Source: Longimicrobiaceae bacterium
Lineage (GTDB): Bacteria; Gemmatimonadota; Gemmatimonadetes; Longimicrobiales; Longimicrobiaceae
NCBI GenBank assembly: GCA_035696245.1
Contig: DASRQW010000431.1
Location: 1-34,251, forward strand
Length of the DNA stretch: 34,251 nt
Direction of reading: 5' to 3'
Below, piece by piece: positions 24,682 through 31,496 of this stretch. The position numbers and the translations under genes were made by a program. The notes beneath the pieces are model-generated. The model was not told where the DNA came from, ran no database searches, and was given only the letters and a program-made list of their open reading frames with translations. Numbering within the stretch: position 1 is the stretch's first letter; each line of letters opens with the position of its first letter.

Positions 24682-24978
24682 ATGGATGGTGCGAGGAAAG
24701 GCTACCTGGCTGTGCTCGCACTGGCGGTCGGGTTCGGCACCTGGCTCGCGGCGTGGCTGGTGACGGCGCTGCGCCGGGGTGAGGATGCGGTGCCCGTCAT
24801 CGCATTCGTCGCGTTGCTGGTGTTCATGCTGTTCATCGCGCGCCAGGCGTACCGCGCATTCCGCCACGGTCCTGCTTCGGTGGATTGGAACTCGCGGACG
24901 GCGCTGGTGATTCGATGGAGCTGCTTCGCGTGTGTGGCGGCCACGTTCGTGTGGGCTCACTGGACGGCGCGTCGGTGA
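24682..24978 (+). CDS. Small membrane protein of unknown function (three predicted helices)
   Basis: The protein has 98 aa. Hydrophobic segments lie at about 8-25 (L-A-V-L-A-L-A-V-G-F), 36-53 and 76-94, with basic residues between the second and third. AAGGAG 8 nt before the ATG at 24682 is a strong ribosome site. No family recognised. It follows the lipid kinase by about 90 nt and may share its transcript. Confidence 0.75.
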   Translation: MDGARKGYLAVLALAVGFGTWLAAWLVTALRRGEDAVPVIAFVALLVFMLFIARQAYRAFRHGPASVDWNSRTALVIRWSCFACVAATFVWAHWTARR

Positions 24979-25040
24979 GAGGGACGGGGGAGATCGAGGT
25001 AGATGCAGCGATGATTCGATACGGCGGTTGATGACGTGCA

Positions 25041-25078
25041 GAGGCGGGGGATACCGGCCGACCGGCTTCCCCCGCCTC
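25041..25078 (+). terminator. Probable terminator after the 98-aa membrane protein
   Basis: An 11-bp stem (25041-25051 with 25068-25078), with a smaller CCGG pair inside the loop, lies about 60 nt after the stop. No good T-run follows. Confidence 0.55.
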
Positions 25079-25236
25079 TACGTTGTAGATGCTCGATGTC
25101 GATCCGACGATGGGTCGCGCACGACCGCGCGGCCCTGTCGTGACTGGTCCGGCGGAGGTATGGTACGTCTGTCCCCCACAGTCCTACCAGCGCTCTCCTC
25201 CGAGCAGCCCCATCCCCACCAACCCGCGAGGACCCG

Positions 25237-25539
25237 ATGACCCAGTTCTGGACGCGGACGCGACGGTTCCTGGCGGTGCTGTGGCTCGGCGCCGCGGTGA
25301 TGGAGGCGGTGGTGCTCGAGCTGGCGAGACGCACCAACGACTCGTGGGTGCTCCTGCTCGGACTCGCCCTCCTCGTCATCCCCATCGTGGCGACGAGCCG
25401 GACCTCCAAGTGGTTCGGCCGCGTGCCGCGCAAGCGGTGGGCGCGCCACGACTTGGAGGACGCCCGCGCAAGCCTCCCGTCCGTCGCGCCGCCGCTCGCG
25501 AGCGCGCCTGCCCGAGGCGCCGAACGGCGCCCCGACTGA
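25237..25539 (+). CDS. Small two-helix membrane protein of unknown function
   Basis: The protein has 100 aa. Two hydrophobic segments (about 9-29 and 36-52) are followed by a basic stretch (R-V-P-R-K-R-W) and an Ala/Pro-rich tail. GAGGA precedes the ATG at 25237. It converges on the lanthipeptide operon and is separated from it by a strong terminator. A role as an immunity protein is conceivable from position alone, but nothing in the sequence supports it. Confidence 0.75.
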   Translation: MTQFWTRTRRFLAVLWLGAAVMEAVVLELARRTNDSWVLLLGLALLVIPIVATSRTSKWFGRVPRKRWARHDLEDARASLPSVAPPLASAPARGAERRPD

Positions 25540-25544
25540 TCCTG

Positions 25545-25583
25545 ACGACGCCCCGAATCGCAGAACACGATTCGGGGCGTCGT
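25545..25583. terminator. Bidirectional terminator at the end of the lanthipeptide operon
   Basis: A perfect 16-bp stem (25545-25560 with 25568-25583) and 7-nt loop CAGAACA lie between the 100-aa gene (plus) and the LanC gene (minus). It marks the downstream end of the minus-strand operon. Confidence 0.88.
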
Positions 25584-25622
25584 ACTCCATCTTCGACATC
25601 TCTGCAGACGAGACGGAGACCG

Positions 25623-26954
25623 TCAGTCCGCGCCGACGAGCTCGCCCGGTTGCGCGTTCCATCTCCCCGGCATCTTCCTCGGCTCCGCTCGCTTTCCCGG
25701 CTCGATAACGAGCACGGGGGCGGCGTTTCGTGCGTCGTGGAGGCGGAGGTAGAAGTAGCCGATCCCGGCCAGGCCGATCATCAGCCCGGGCGTCTCGCCG
25801 CCGTTGGGGACTCCGCACGGCCAGGGGGCGTCCGGCGCGAGGTAGCGGTTGATGCCCATCCAGCCCACGCGCTCGGCGGCGGTGCGCGAGGCGGCATCGC
25901 CCAGCACCGACGCAGCCTGGATCAGCAGGTCCGCGTTCCCCGCATCTCCGTGGCAGAGGGAGAAGCCGGTGCCGCCGTTCGCCTCCGCCCCGGCCAGGCC
26001 GGAGGCGGTCGTGCGCAGCGCCGCTTCGGCTTCGTGGCGGTAGATGGCATCGCCCGTCAGCTCGTACGCGCGCAGGCGGCTGAGGCCGATGCCCGGCGCG
26101 CCGTGGCACCACGCGACGCCGTACGAAGGCGGCGTGGGCGCACCGTCCGGTCCCGCGCCGAAGATGCGGAAGTCCGGCCAGTTGCCGTGCTGCGGGCTGA
26201 ACCATCGCCGCTCGTAGCGGAATCCCTCCTCCGCCTCCGCGCGGAAACACGCCTCCCCGGTCGCGTGCGCCAGCTCCAGCAGCGACAGCGCGATGCCCGC
26301 CGCGCCGTGCGAGTAGCCGGTGAGGTCGTGGTGCGTCGCCATCTCCAGCGTGCGCCACGACGTCCCGTGCTCGCCTCGCTTCGCCAGCGAGAGCAGGAAG
26401 TCTCCGTGCCGAACTGCCGCATCCGCCAGCGCATCGTCGCCAAAACGAGCGTGGAGGTCGAGCAGGGCGGGGATGACGCCGGCGCTTCCGGAGATGACAT
26501 CCACCGCGGAAGGATGCATCGGCACCTCCGCCGTCTCCAGCGCGACGGTGCGCGCGTGGTCGGTCCACTCGTCCGCCGCGAGCGCATCTCCCGAAACCGC
26601 AAGCGAGTACGCGATGCCCGCAAGGCCGGAGTGCAGCGCCGCGCGCGTCTCCGGCGGCAGCGCGTCCCGGCGCGAGAGCGCGTGCCGCAGCGCGCCCTCC
26701 GCGGCGGTGCGGAACGGCCGCTCGCCCGTGAGCGCGTGCAGGCGTGCGAGGAAGAGCGCGATGCCGCTGGTCCCGTCGTACAGCGTTGGACCGAGCGCGC
26801 GGTGGACGATGGCCCACGCGCCGGCGGAAGGATCGGGCGTGTCGCCCACCCAGTTGCAGCGGCGCCCGTCCCAGATGGCGTCGCGGCACAGGCGCGCGCC
26901 GATGGCGGCGGCTGCGTCCAGGAAGGCGCCGGGCGTGGCGGGATCAGGCGTCAT
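25623..26954 (-). CDS. LanC-like lanthionine cyclase
   Basis: The protein has 443 aa with the repeated G-x-x-G-I-A-x-x-L helices of the LanC alpha/alpha barrel: G-T-S-G-I-A-L-F-L near 61, G-L-A-G-I-A-Y-S-L near 110, H-G-A-A-G-I-A-L-S-L at 216-225 and G-L-A-G-I-G-Y-F-Y near 394. The zinc ligands are all present: C283 in A-W-C-H-G, and C334 and H335 in S-L-C-H-G. LanC activates Cys thiols of a substrate and adds them to dehydroamino acids to give thioether rings. It is the last gene of the operon and overlaps the HopA1-like gene by 11 nt, so the three enzymes are translated together. The ATG at 26954 starts the fold directly. No transmembrane part; cytosolic. Confidence 0.93.
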   Translation of the reverse strand: MTPDPATPGAFLDAAAAIGARLCRDAIWDGRRCNWVGDTPDPSAGAWAIVHRALGPTLYDGTSGIALFLARLHALTGERPFRTAAEGALRHALSRRDALPPETRAALHSGLAGIAYSLAVSGDALAADEWTDHARTVALETAEVPMHPSAVDVISGSAGVIPALLDLHARFGDDALADAAVRHGDFLLSLAKRGEHGTSWRTLEMATHHDLTGYSHGAAGIALSLLELAHATGEACFRAEAEEGFRYERRWFSPQHGNWPDFRIFGAGPDGAPTPPSYGVAWCHGAPGIGLSRLRAYELTGDAIYRHEAEAALRTTASGLAGAEANGGTGFSLCHGDAGNADLLIQAASVLGDAASRTAAERVGWMGINRYLAPDAPWPCGVPNGGETPGLMIGLAGIGYFYLRLHDARNAAPVLVIEPGKRAEPRKMPGRWNAQPGELVGAD

Positions 26955-27948
26955 GGCCGGGCACCTCGTAGCGATGGGGCGAGCCAGGGTTCAGGTACGG
27001 GTGCTCCAGGTCGATGCCGGCGCGGCCGAAGTGCGCGGCGACCTCGGCCATCCGCGCGCCGTCGTCCGCCAGGCCGCGGCCGTGGGCGCTCCACAGCCCT
27101 TCCGCCAGCGTCTTGCACCGCGCCATCCCGAAGCTCTCCCCCGTCTGCGGGTCTTCCGCCAGGCCCACGCCGGGCGCGATCCGCCGCGTGAAGAGCGGCA
27201 CGTCGTCGCCGACCGAGGCGCCCATCTCCGCCCGCACCTCCATCGCCAGCTCGGCGGAGAGGCGATAGTAACGGCGCGAGACGTACAGCACCGCCGCGTC
27301 GGACCGCGGGAAGAGCGAGCGGTGGGTGAGCACCTTGAAGCGGAACGGGATTCCGTAGCGGTTGAGCCGCGTCACCAGGTTCGCCAGGAGCGCGGGCGCG
27401 CCCTCCGGCGTGACGCTCCAGTACAGGCGGACGACGTGCCGGTCCGCGCTGCCGTCCCCGCCCGCATCTCCGAACGCGTAGTAGAAGCCGGGCTGGAGCC
27501 ACTGCGCCTCGGCCGGGCGGAAAAGGCTGGCGCGCATCCCCACCCGCGGCGGCACGCCGGGCCCATCGAGCGTGACGAACTCGCCCGGCCACAGGAAGCG
27601 CGACGTGGCGTGGCGTTTGGCGACCACCTGGCCCGAGGGCAGCGTCTGCGCGATCTCCCAGCCCTCCTCCCACCGCGCACGGCGCGGATTCGCGGCCACG
27701 AGCGCGGGAAGCAGGTCGTCGTCCGCCCTCGCGGGCGCGGGCGGCGGTGGGGCAGTGCCCGTGAACGGCTGCACGTACGCGAAGCGGTACAGCGCGTCGC
27801 GCAGGGCGGGGATCACGGGCGGCTCGGTGGCGGGTGCAGCCGGCGGCGGCGCGTCGAAGCGCTGCCCGGCCACGTGGAAGGCCGTGGGCGAGAGCACCCG
27901 GACGCCGCGGACCACGGCGGCGATGCGCTCGGCGTGCGTGGCGGTCAT
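26944..27948 (-). CDS. HopA1-family protein, predicted phospho-Ser/Thr lyase
   Basis: The protein has 334 aa and resembles the type III effector HopA1 family. Marks include R-L-Y-W-S-V at 174-179, P-F-R-F-K-V at 201-206, R-S-D-A-A-V-L-Y at 215-222, the segment F-T-R-R-I-A-P-G-V-G-L-A-E at 253-265 and S-F-G-M-A-R-C at 272-278. In class V lanthipeptide and thioamitide pathways, such a protein pairs with an APH-like kinase and eliminates phosphate from phospho-Ser or phospho-Thr to give dehydroalanine or dehydrobutyrine. No secretion system is nearby, so a virulence effector role is unlikely. Its ATG overlaps the kinase stop (ATGA). The first 85 residues are Ala/Pro-rich and less conserved. Lyase activity is inferred from family and operon. 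Confidence 0.87.
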   Translation of the reverse strand: MTATHAERIAAVVRGVRVLSPTAFHVAGQRFDAPPPAAPATEPPVIPALRDALYRFAYVQPFTGTAPPPPAPARADDDLLPALVAANPRRARWEEGWEIAQTLPSGQVVAKRHATSRFLWPGEFVTLDGPGVPPRVGMRASLFRPAEAQWLQPGFYYAFGDAGGDGSADRHVVRLYWSVTPEGAPALLANLVTRLNRYGIPFRFKVLTHRSLFPRSDAAVLYVSRRYYRLSAELAMEVRAEMGASVGDDVPLFTRRIAPGVGLAEDPQTGESFGMARCKTLAEGLWSAHGRGLADDGARMAEVAAHFGRAGIDLEHPYLNPGSPHRYEVPGHDA

Positions 27949-29057
27949 GCGGCCATCCTCGCGTCGATGCCCAGCAGGTGCACCACCGCGTCGTCCGGGC
28001 GGGCGAGGACGTTAAGGCTCACCTGGAGCACCGCGGCCATCTGCGGGCTCATGCGTTCGTGGCCGCTCGTCCACTCCCACGCCGTCTGGATCATCCGTGC
28101 GGCGGCGTAGCGGATGCTGCGCGCCATCAGCTCTTCCGCCTCCGTCCGCCCGGCGCCGCGGGTGCGGACGTACGCCTGCCAGAAGGTGCGCATCGCCGGC
28201 TGCATGCGCTCCACGGGGAGGTGCGCGCGGGCGATCAGCGTCTCGGCCGCGGCGCCGTCCATGGGCATCGACAGGATCCACGCGCAGAGGTACGCCTGGA
28301 AGAGCGAGCCCACGTCCCAGCACGGGTCGCCCACGTCCGCCAGCTCCCAGTCCACGATGCGCAGGTCAGGCAACCCGTCGTCGGTAGATGGGGGGAGGAC
28401 GATGCAGTTCTCCCACTTCATGTCGCCGTGCACCAGCGCCTCGTGCCGCCACCCTGTGCGGATCGCGTCCAGCGCGCGCCCGAAGTCCGGGTGGCTCTCC
28501 AGGATGCCAAGCATCTGCCGGATGCCGGCGCTCACCGGCCCGAACAGCGAAGGGTTGTGGAAGTGGACCGAGAGGATCCACGGCGGCTGGCGGGGGAAGA
28601 TGGAGTCGATTCCCGCGGCGGCGCCCCGGCCCGCCTCGCGGTGGTAGGTGCCCAGCATGGTGCCCAGCCGCGTCGCCATCTCCAGCGGGAAGCGGCCGTG
28701 GCGGTGGTGGTACTCCGACAGGTTCTCGCGTCCCGGAAGCAGCTCCAGCACCAGCACCTGCGCCGTTTCGTCCCACAGGCGGTCGCGGGGGAGCAGGCCG
28801 CCCAGCGCGGCGTACGCCGGCTCGGTGCGCGCCAGCCGGTAGCACGCCGCCTCGCGCCGGATGGTCTCGGCCGAGTACGGCGTCCAGTCCTGCGCCTGCT
28901 TCACGAACAGCCCGGTGCCGTCGCCCAGCGTCACGCGGAAGTTGCGGTTGCGGCGCGTGAGGTCGTGCACCGCGTAGCCGCCGTCCACCACGGCCGCGGG
29001 CGTGACCAGCCCGTGCTCCATGAGGAAGTGGACGAGGTTGTGCTTGGAGAGGATCAT
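27945..29057 (-). CDS. APH-fold kinase, predicted Ser/Thr kinase of a lanthipeptide
   Basis: The protein has 370 aa of the aminoglycoside phosphotransferase/choline-kinase fold. Lys53 in F-V-K-Q is the ATP lysine and Glu69 in R-R-E-A its partner. L-V-L-E-L-L-P near 102-108 is the hinge. The catalytic loop H210-G-D-M-K-W-E-N217 and the metal Asp236 in I-V-D-W-E-L-A-D are intact. In class V lanthipeptides and thioamitides this type of kinase phosphorylates Ser/Thr of the precursor before the HopA1-type lyase acts. Here it sits between the repeat protein and the HopA1-like gene. The ATG at 29057 is chosen because it begins the fold. An in-frame ATG at 29123 would add 22 residues and overlap the hairpin at 29106-29141. 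Confidence 0.9.
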   Translation of the reverse strand: MILSKHNLVHFLMEHGLVTPAAVVDGGYAVHDLTRRNRNFRVTLGDGTGLFVKQAQDWTPYSAETIRREAACYRLARTEPAYAALGGLLPRDRLWDETAQVLVLELLPGRENLSEYHHRHGRFPLEMATRLGTMLGTYHREAGRGAAAGIDSIFPRQPPWILSVHFHNPSLFGPVSAGIRQMLGILESHPDFGRALDAIRTGWRHEALVHGDMKWENCIVLPPSTDDGLPDLRIVDWELADVGDPCWDVGSLFQAYLCAWILSMPMDGAAAETLIARAHLPVERMQPAMRTFWQAYVRTRGAGRTEAEELMARSIRYAAARMIQTAWEWTSGHERMSPQMAAVLQVSLNVLARPDDAVVHLLGIDARMAA

Positions 29058-29105
29058 CGCGTGTTTCTGCGGGGAGCGCGCTTGGGGACACCGCACCAGG
29101 ACGAA

Positions 29106-29141
29106 GGTACGTCCCGCCGCCACGCGGCGACAGGACGTACC
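29106..29141 (-). promoter_or_regulatory. Strong hairpin between the substrate and kinase genes
   Basis: A 9-bp stem GGTACGTCC/GGACGTACC (29106-29114 with 29133-29141) continues into a 6-bp CGCCGC/GCGGCG stem with a CAC loop and a 3-nt bulge. No T-run follows on the minus strand, so it is not a full terminator. It may act as a partial terminator or an mRNA-stabilising stem, giving more repeat protein than enzymes. Confidence 0.6.
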
Positions 29142-29256
29142 CGTGCTTCACCGACATCAACCCGCCCGGCCTGGCGCGGGCCTAGTACGACGTGCATCCG
29201 CGGGACGAGCCCGGGTGTGGAACCCCGAGCTCGCCCGCGAACGCACGATTACGACC

Positions 29257-30720
29257 TCACTGCCCGTGCGGAGTGCACGTGCTGCTCGACGGGCACCCCG
29301 GCATGTGCGTGTGCGGCGTGCACGTGGAGGTGTTCGGGCAGCCGATGCCCGTGCTGCCCTGATGCCCGCCACCGCCCTGGGGCGTGCACGTGCTCGACGA
29401 CGGACAGCCGAGCATGTGCGTCTGCGGCGTGCAGGTGCTGCTCGACGGGCAGCCCGGGTTGTGAGTCTGCGGCGTGCAGGTCGACGTGTTCGGGCAGCCG
29501 AGCCCCGTGTTCGCCTGCTGCGCGCCGCCGTGCGGCGTGCACGTGGACGTGTTGGGGCAACCCATCGCGTGCGTCTGGGGCGTGCACGTGCTGGACGACG
29601 GGCAGCCCAGCATGTGCGTCTGCGGGGTGCAGGTGGACGTGTTCGGGCAGCCGAAGCCCGTCGCCCCCGCGGACAGCTCCTGCGCACCGCCGCCGTGCTG
29701 CGCGCCGCACGAGAGCGTCTGCGGCGTGCAGGAGATGGTGTTCGGGCAGCCGACGCCCGCCGTGGCCGGCTGGCAGCCCAGCCAGCCGGTCACGCCGATG
29801 GGATGGCAGCCCTGCCAACCCGTCACGCCCACCGGATGCTGCTGGCCGCAACCCTGCCAGCCGGTTACGCCGATCGGCCCCTGCTGGCCGCAACCCTGCC
29901 AGCCCGTGACGCCTACCGGCTGCTGCTGGCCACAGCCCTGCCAGCCGGTGACACCGATCGGTTGTCCGCAGCCCTGCCAGCCGGTGACGCCGACGTTCCC
30001 CGCGCCGCCCACGCAGCCGGCCGCGGTGCTGCACCCGATCTGCGTCCAGATGGTGGGGTGGATGGTCTGGTGGCAGAGCTGGGTGCACACCGTGGCCGCC
30101 GTGCCCTGCGGGTGGCAGCCGAACTGGGTACACACCGTCGCCGCGGTGCTCTGCGCTCCCTGCGCCTGCGCCGCACCCGCGCCGGGGTGGCACTGGATGG
30201 ACGGGCACATGAAGAAGGTGATGGGCACGCACGCGCCCGGCTGCGTGGGAGCCGGCCCGGTGGGCGTGCCGCCCACACCCGCCCCGATGCCCGGCGCGTT
30301 GCCGCCGCCGCCCGGCTGGGCGTGCTCGCGGAAGATGGGGCCCTCGAAGAAGCCCGCCTTCTGCTTCTGCCCGTCGTTGCCGTGCACCACCTCCGCGTCC
30401 TTGCGCGCCCAGATGAAGTGCCCGCCCAGCGGCGACGCGTCGCTCGGCAGCGGCTCGCTGTGGAGGATCGAGTCGTCCGGCACGTCCATGAAGTTGCGCA
30501 GCGTGGCGTCGGAGTACACACGCGTGTGGCCCTGCTCCGGCGAGTCGCCCACGTGGCCCACCAGCAGCACCACGTCGCCCGGGTCGCCGTTCTTGCCTGC
30601 GCGCCCCAACGTGGAGAGGAAGGGGTCGCGCGGCACCTTCGCGCCACCGCTGCGCGGCTGTGCACCGCCGCTGCCCTGCCCGCCGCCGGCCTGTCCGCCG
30701 CCGCCCGTTTCGTCTGCCAT
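29257..30720 (-). CDS. Cys/Thr/Ser-rich repeat protein, proposed giant lanthipeptide substrate
   Basis: The protein has 487 aa. Residues 1-30 are Gly/Ser/Gln-rich. Residues 31-135 look folded, with strand-like P-G-D-V-V-L-L-V-G-H-V-G, R-V-Y-S-D-A, D-V-P-D-D-S-I-L-H-S-E and G-G-H-F-I-W-A-R, and contain no Cys. After a Gly/Pro linker, all 34 Cys lie in residues 164-482. Block 1 (244-316) has six units of T-G-W-[QL]-G-C. Block 2 (324-484) has nine units of G-C-P-[NS]-[TS]-[SI]-[ST]-C-T-P, often followed by Q-T-H. No signal peptide or membrane segment. GAGGGACGAG precedes the ATG at 30720. First gene of the operon with kinase, lyase and LanC, so a modified substrate with an N-terminal recognition domain is the best reading. 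A metal-binding or structural Cys-rich protein is the alternative. I recognise no named family. Confidence 0.85.
   Translation of the reverse strand: MADETGGGGQAGGGQGSGGAQPRSGGAKVPRDPFLSTLGRAGKNGDPGDVVLLVGHVGDSPEQGHTRVYSDATLRNFMDVPDDSILHSEPLPSDASPLGGHFIWARKDAEVVHGNDGQKQKAGFFEGPIFREHAQPGGGGNAPGIGAGVGGTPTGPAPTQPGACVPITFFMCPSIQCHPGAGAAQAQGAQSTAATVCTQFGCHPQGTAATVCTQLCHQTIHPTIWTQIGCSTAAGCVGGAGNVGVTGWQGCGQPIGVTGWQGCGQQQPVGVTGWQGCGQQGPIGVTGWQGCGQQHPVGVTGWQGCHPIGVTGWLGCQPATAGVGCPNTISCTPQTLSCGAQHGGGAQELSAGATGFGCPNTSTCTPQTHMLGCPSSSTCTPQTHAMGCPNTSTCTPHGGAQQANTGLGCPNTSTCTPQTHNPGCPSSSTCTPQTHMLGCPSSSTCTPQGGGGHQGSTGIGCPNTSTCTPHTHMPGCPSSSTCTPHGQ
29269..29751 (-). repeat. In-frame coding repeats, block 2 (nine G-C-P-x3-x-C-T-P units)
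   Basis: Nine copies spaced by 14 to 33 residues alternate between C-P-N-T-S-T-C and C-P-S-S-S-T-C types, with partners Q-T-H-M-L-G or H-G-G. Neighbouring copies are near-identical at the DNA level, so the array arose by duplication and may vary in length between strains. Confidence 0.92.
29773..29991 (-). repeat. In-frame coding repeats, block 1 (six T-G-W-[QL]-G-C units)
   Basis: Six tandem units of about 33 to 42 bases encode G-V-T-G-W-Q-G-C followed by G-Q-Q-x-P or H-P. Five read W-Q and the last reads W-L. Each unit has one Thr and one Cys, five positions apart. Spacers are as repetitive as the repeats, so this is not CRISPR. Confidence 0.93.
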
Positions 30721-31496
30721 GGTTCTCGTCCCTCGTGGTGATGGGTGTGCGCCGCGCCCTGGATGGAGGGGCGTGGCGTGGTCCAGAAAGCCTTTCGGCC
30801 GGGGCCCGTGGAGTAAGGCGCCCCAGGGGAGTGCGGGCAAGCGGTGTACCGAAAACAATCTGTTTACGTCATCAAGTGTAGGTGGAGTGCTGGCGCCGGT
30901 TTGTGCTACTTGAGCCTGGAGCAGGTAATCTTCTTGGCTTCTGCGTTCGGGGCATGGAAGGTACGCATTGGGACACGAAGTCTACACTGCGCTGCATCGA
31001 CAGAGAACATTTGGGGTGCAGAGAATATCGCCGGAGCTGCTTGCATCAATGCAGGAACGTTCGTCTCCGCTAGCCACAGATCCCCGGCTCTGCATCGCCC
31101 GTAAGTAGACATCGGGTGAATCGCACGGGTGGGTGTCCTCACCCGTGTGCCTCTACGTCGTTTCCATGTCTGCGGACATGAGTCGACCGAGCCCGTTTAC
31201 GCCAGACCGGATACAGCGCGCAGAACACTGGTTCCTCTCGGCTGCCCCCGATCCTCGGCTGCTGGATCCTCTGACCGTCGGCTGTCACCGAAGCGGGTGT
31301 TCGGCAGATGTGCAGCGTGCGCGTGAGGGGGCAGGGTAGATGCGGGTCGGGCGAGGGTCGGCGGATGGGCGAGGGAGCGTTCGGATCGCGGAGGATTGAG
31401 GGCGATCGGTGGCGAGATTCGCCGGGTGATGCGGCTCTGCGGCGCGGGCGCGGTGCGGCGGTTGAAACCGGGGGCAAGATGCGGTATTCTTTCGGG
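30721..31496. other. Long divergent non-coding region with a lower-GC island
   Basis: About 780 bases lie between the divergent repeat-protein gene and uvrA. Lines 30841-31080 count to about 54 % GC against 70-80 % around them. Short open frames on both strands here lack ribosome sites and known folds. Promoters of the operon and of uvrA should be here; I cannot place convincing -35/-10 boxes. Confidence 0.6.
31124..31147. promoter_or_regulatory. Perfect inverted repeat in the divergent spacer
   Basis: CACGGGTG and CACCCGTG form 8-bp arms around GGTGTCCT. It lies between the low-GC island and uvrA. It could be an operator or a hairpin; no T-run on either side. Confidence 0.4.

Noticed and set aside
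26944-27948. Type III secretion effector
   Set aside because: HopA1 similarity suggests this name, but no secretion system or chaperone is present and the gene overlaps the kinase and LanC genes, which points to RiPP modification.
27945-29057. Aminoglycoside resistance kinase
   Set aside because: The APH fold is shared, but the operon context with HopA1 and LanC genes argues for a protein substrate. Resistance cannot be fully ruled out from sequence alone.
25623-29057. Thioamitide gene cluster
   Set aside because: Kinase plus HopA1-like genes also occur there, but the YcaO and TfuA genes needed for thioamides are absent and a LanC is present.
29773-29991. CRISPR-like array of 33- to 42-base repeats
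   Set aside because: The whole array is in one reading frame, unit lengths vary by multiples of three, and there are no unique spacers or cas genes.
30844-31142. Small genes in the low-GC island (86 and 78 codons on either strand)
   Set aside because: No ribosome sites, no recognisable fold, and the frames overlap each other antisense.
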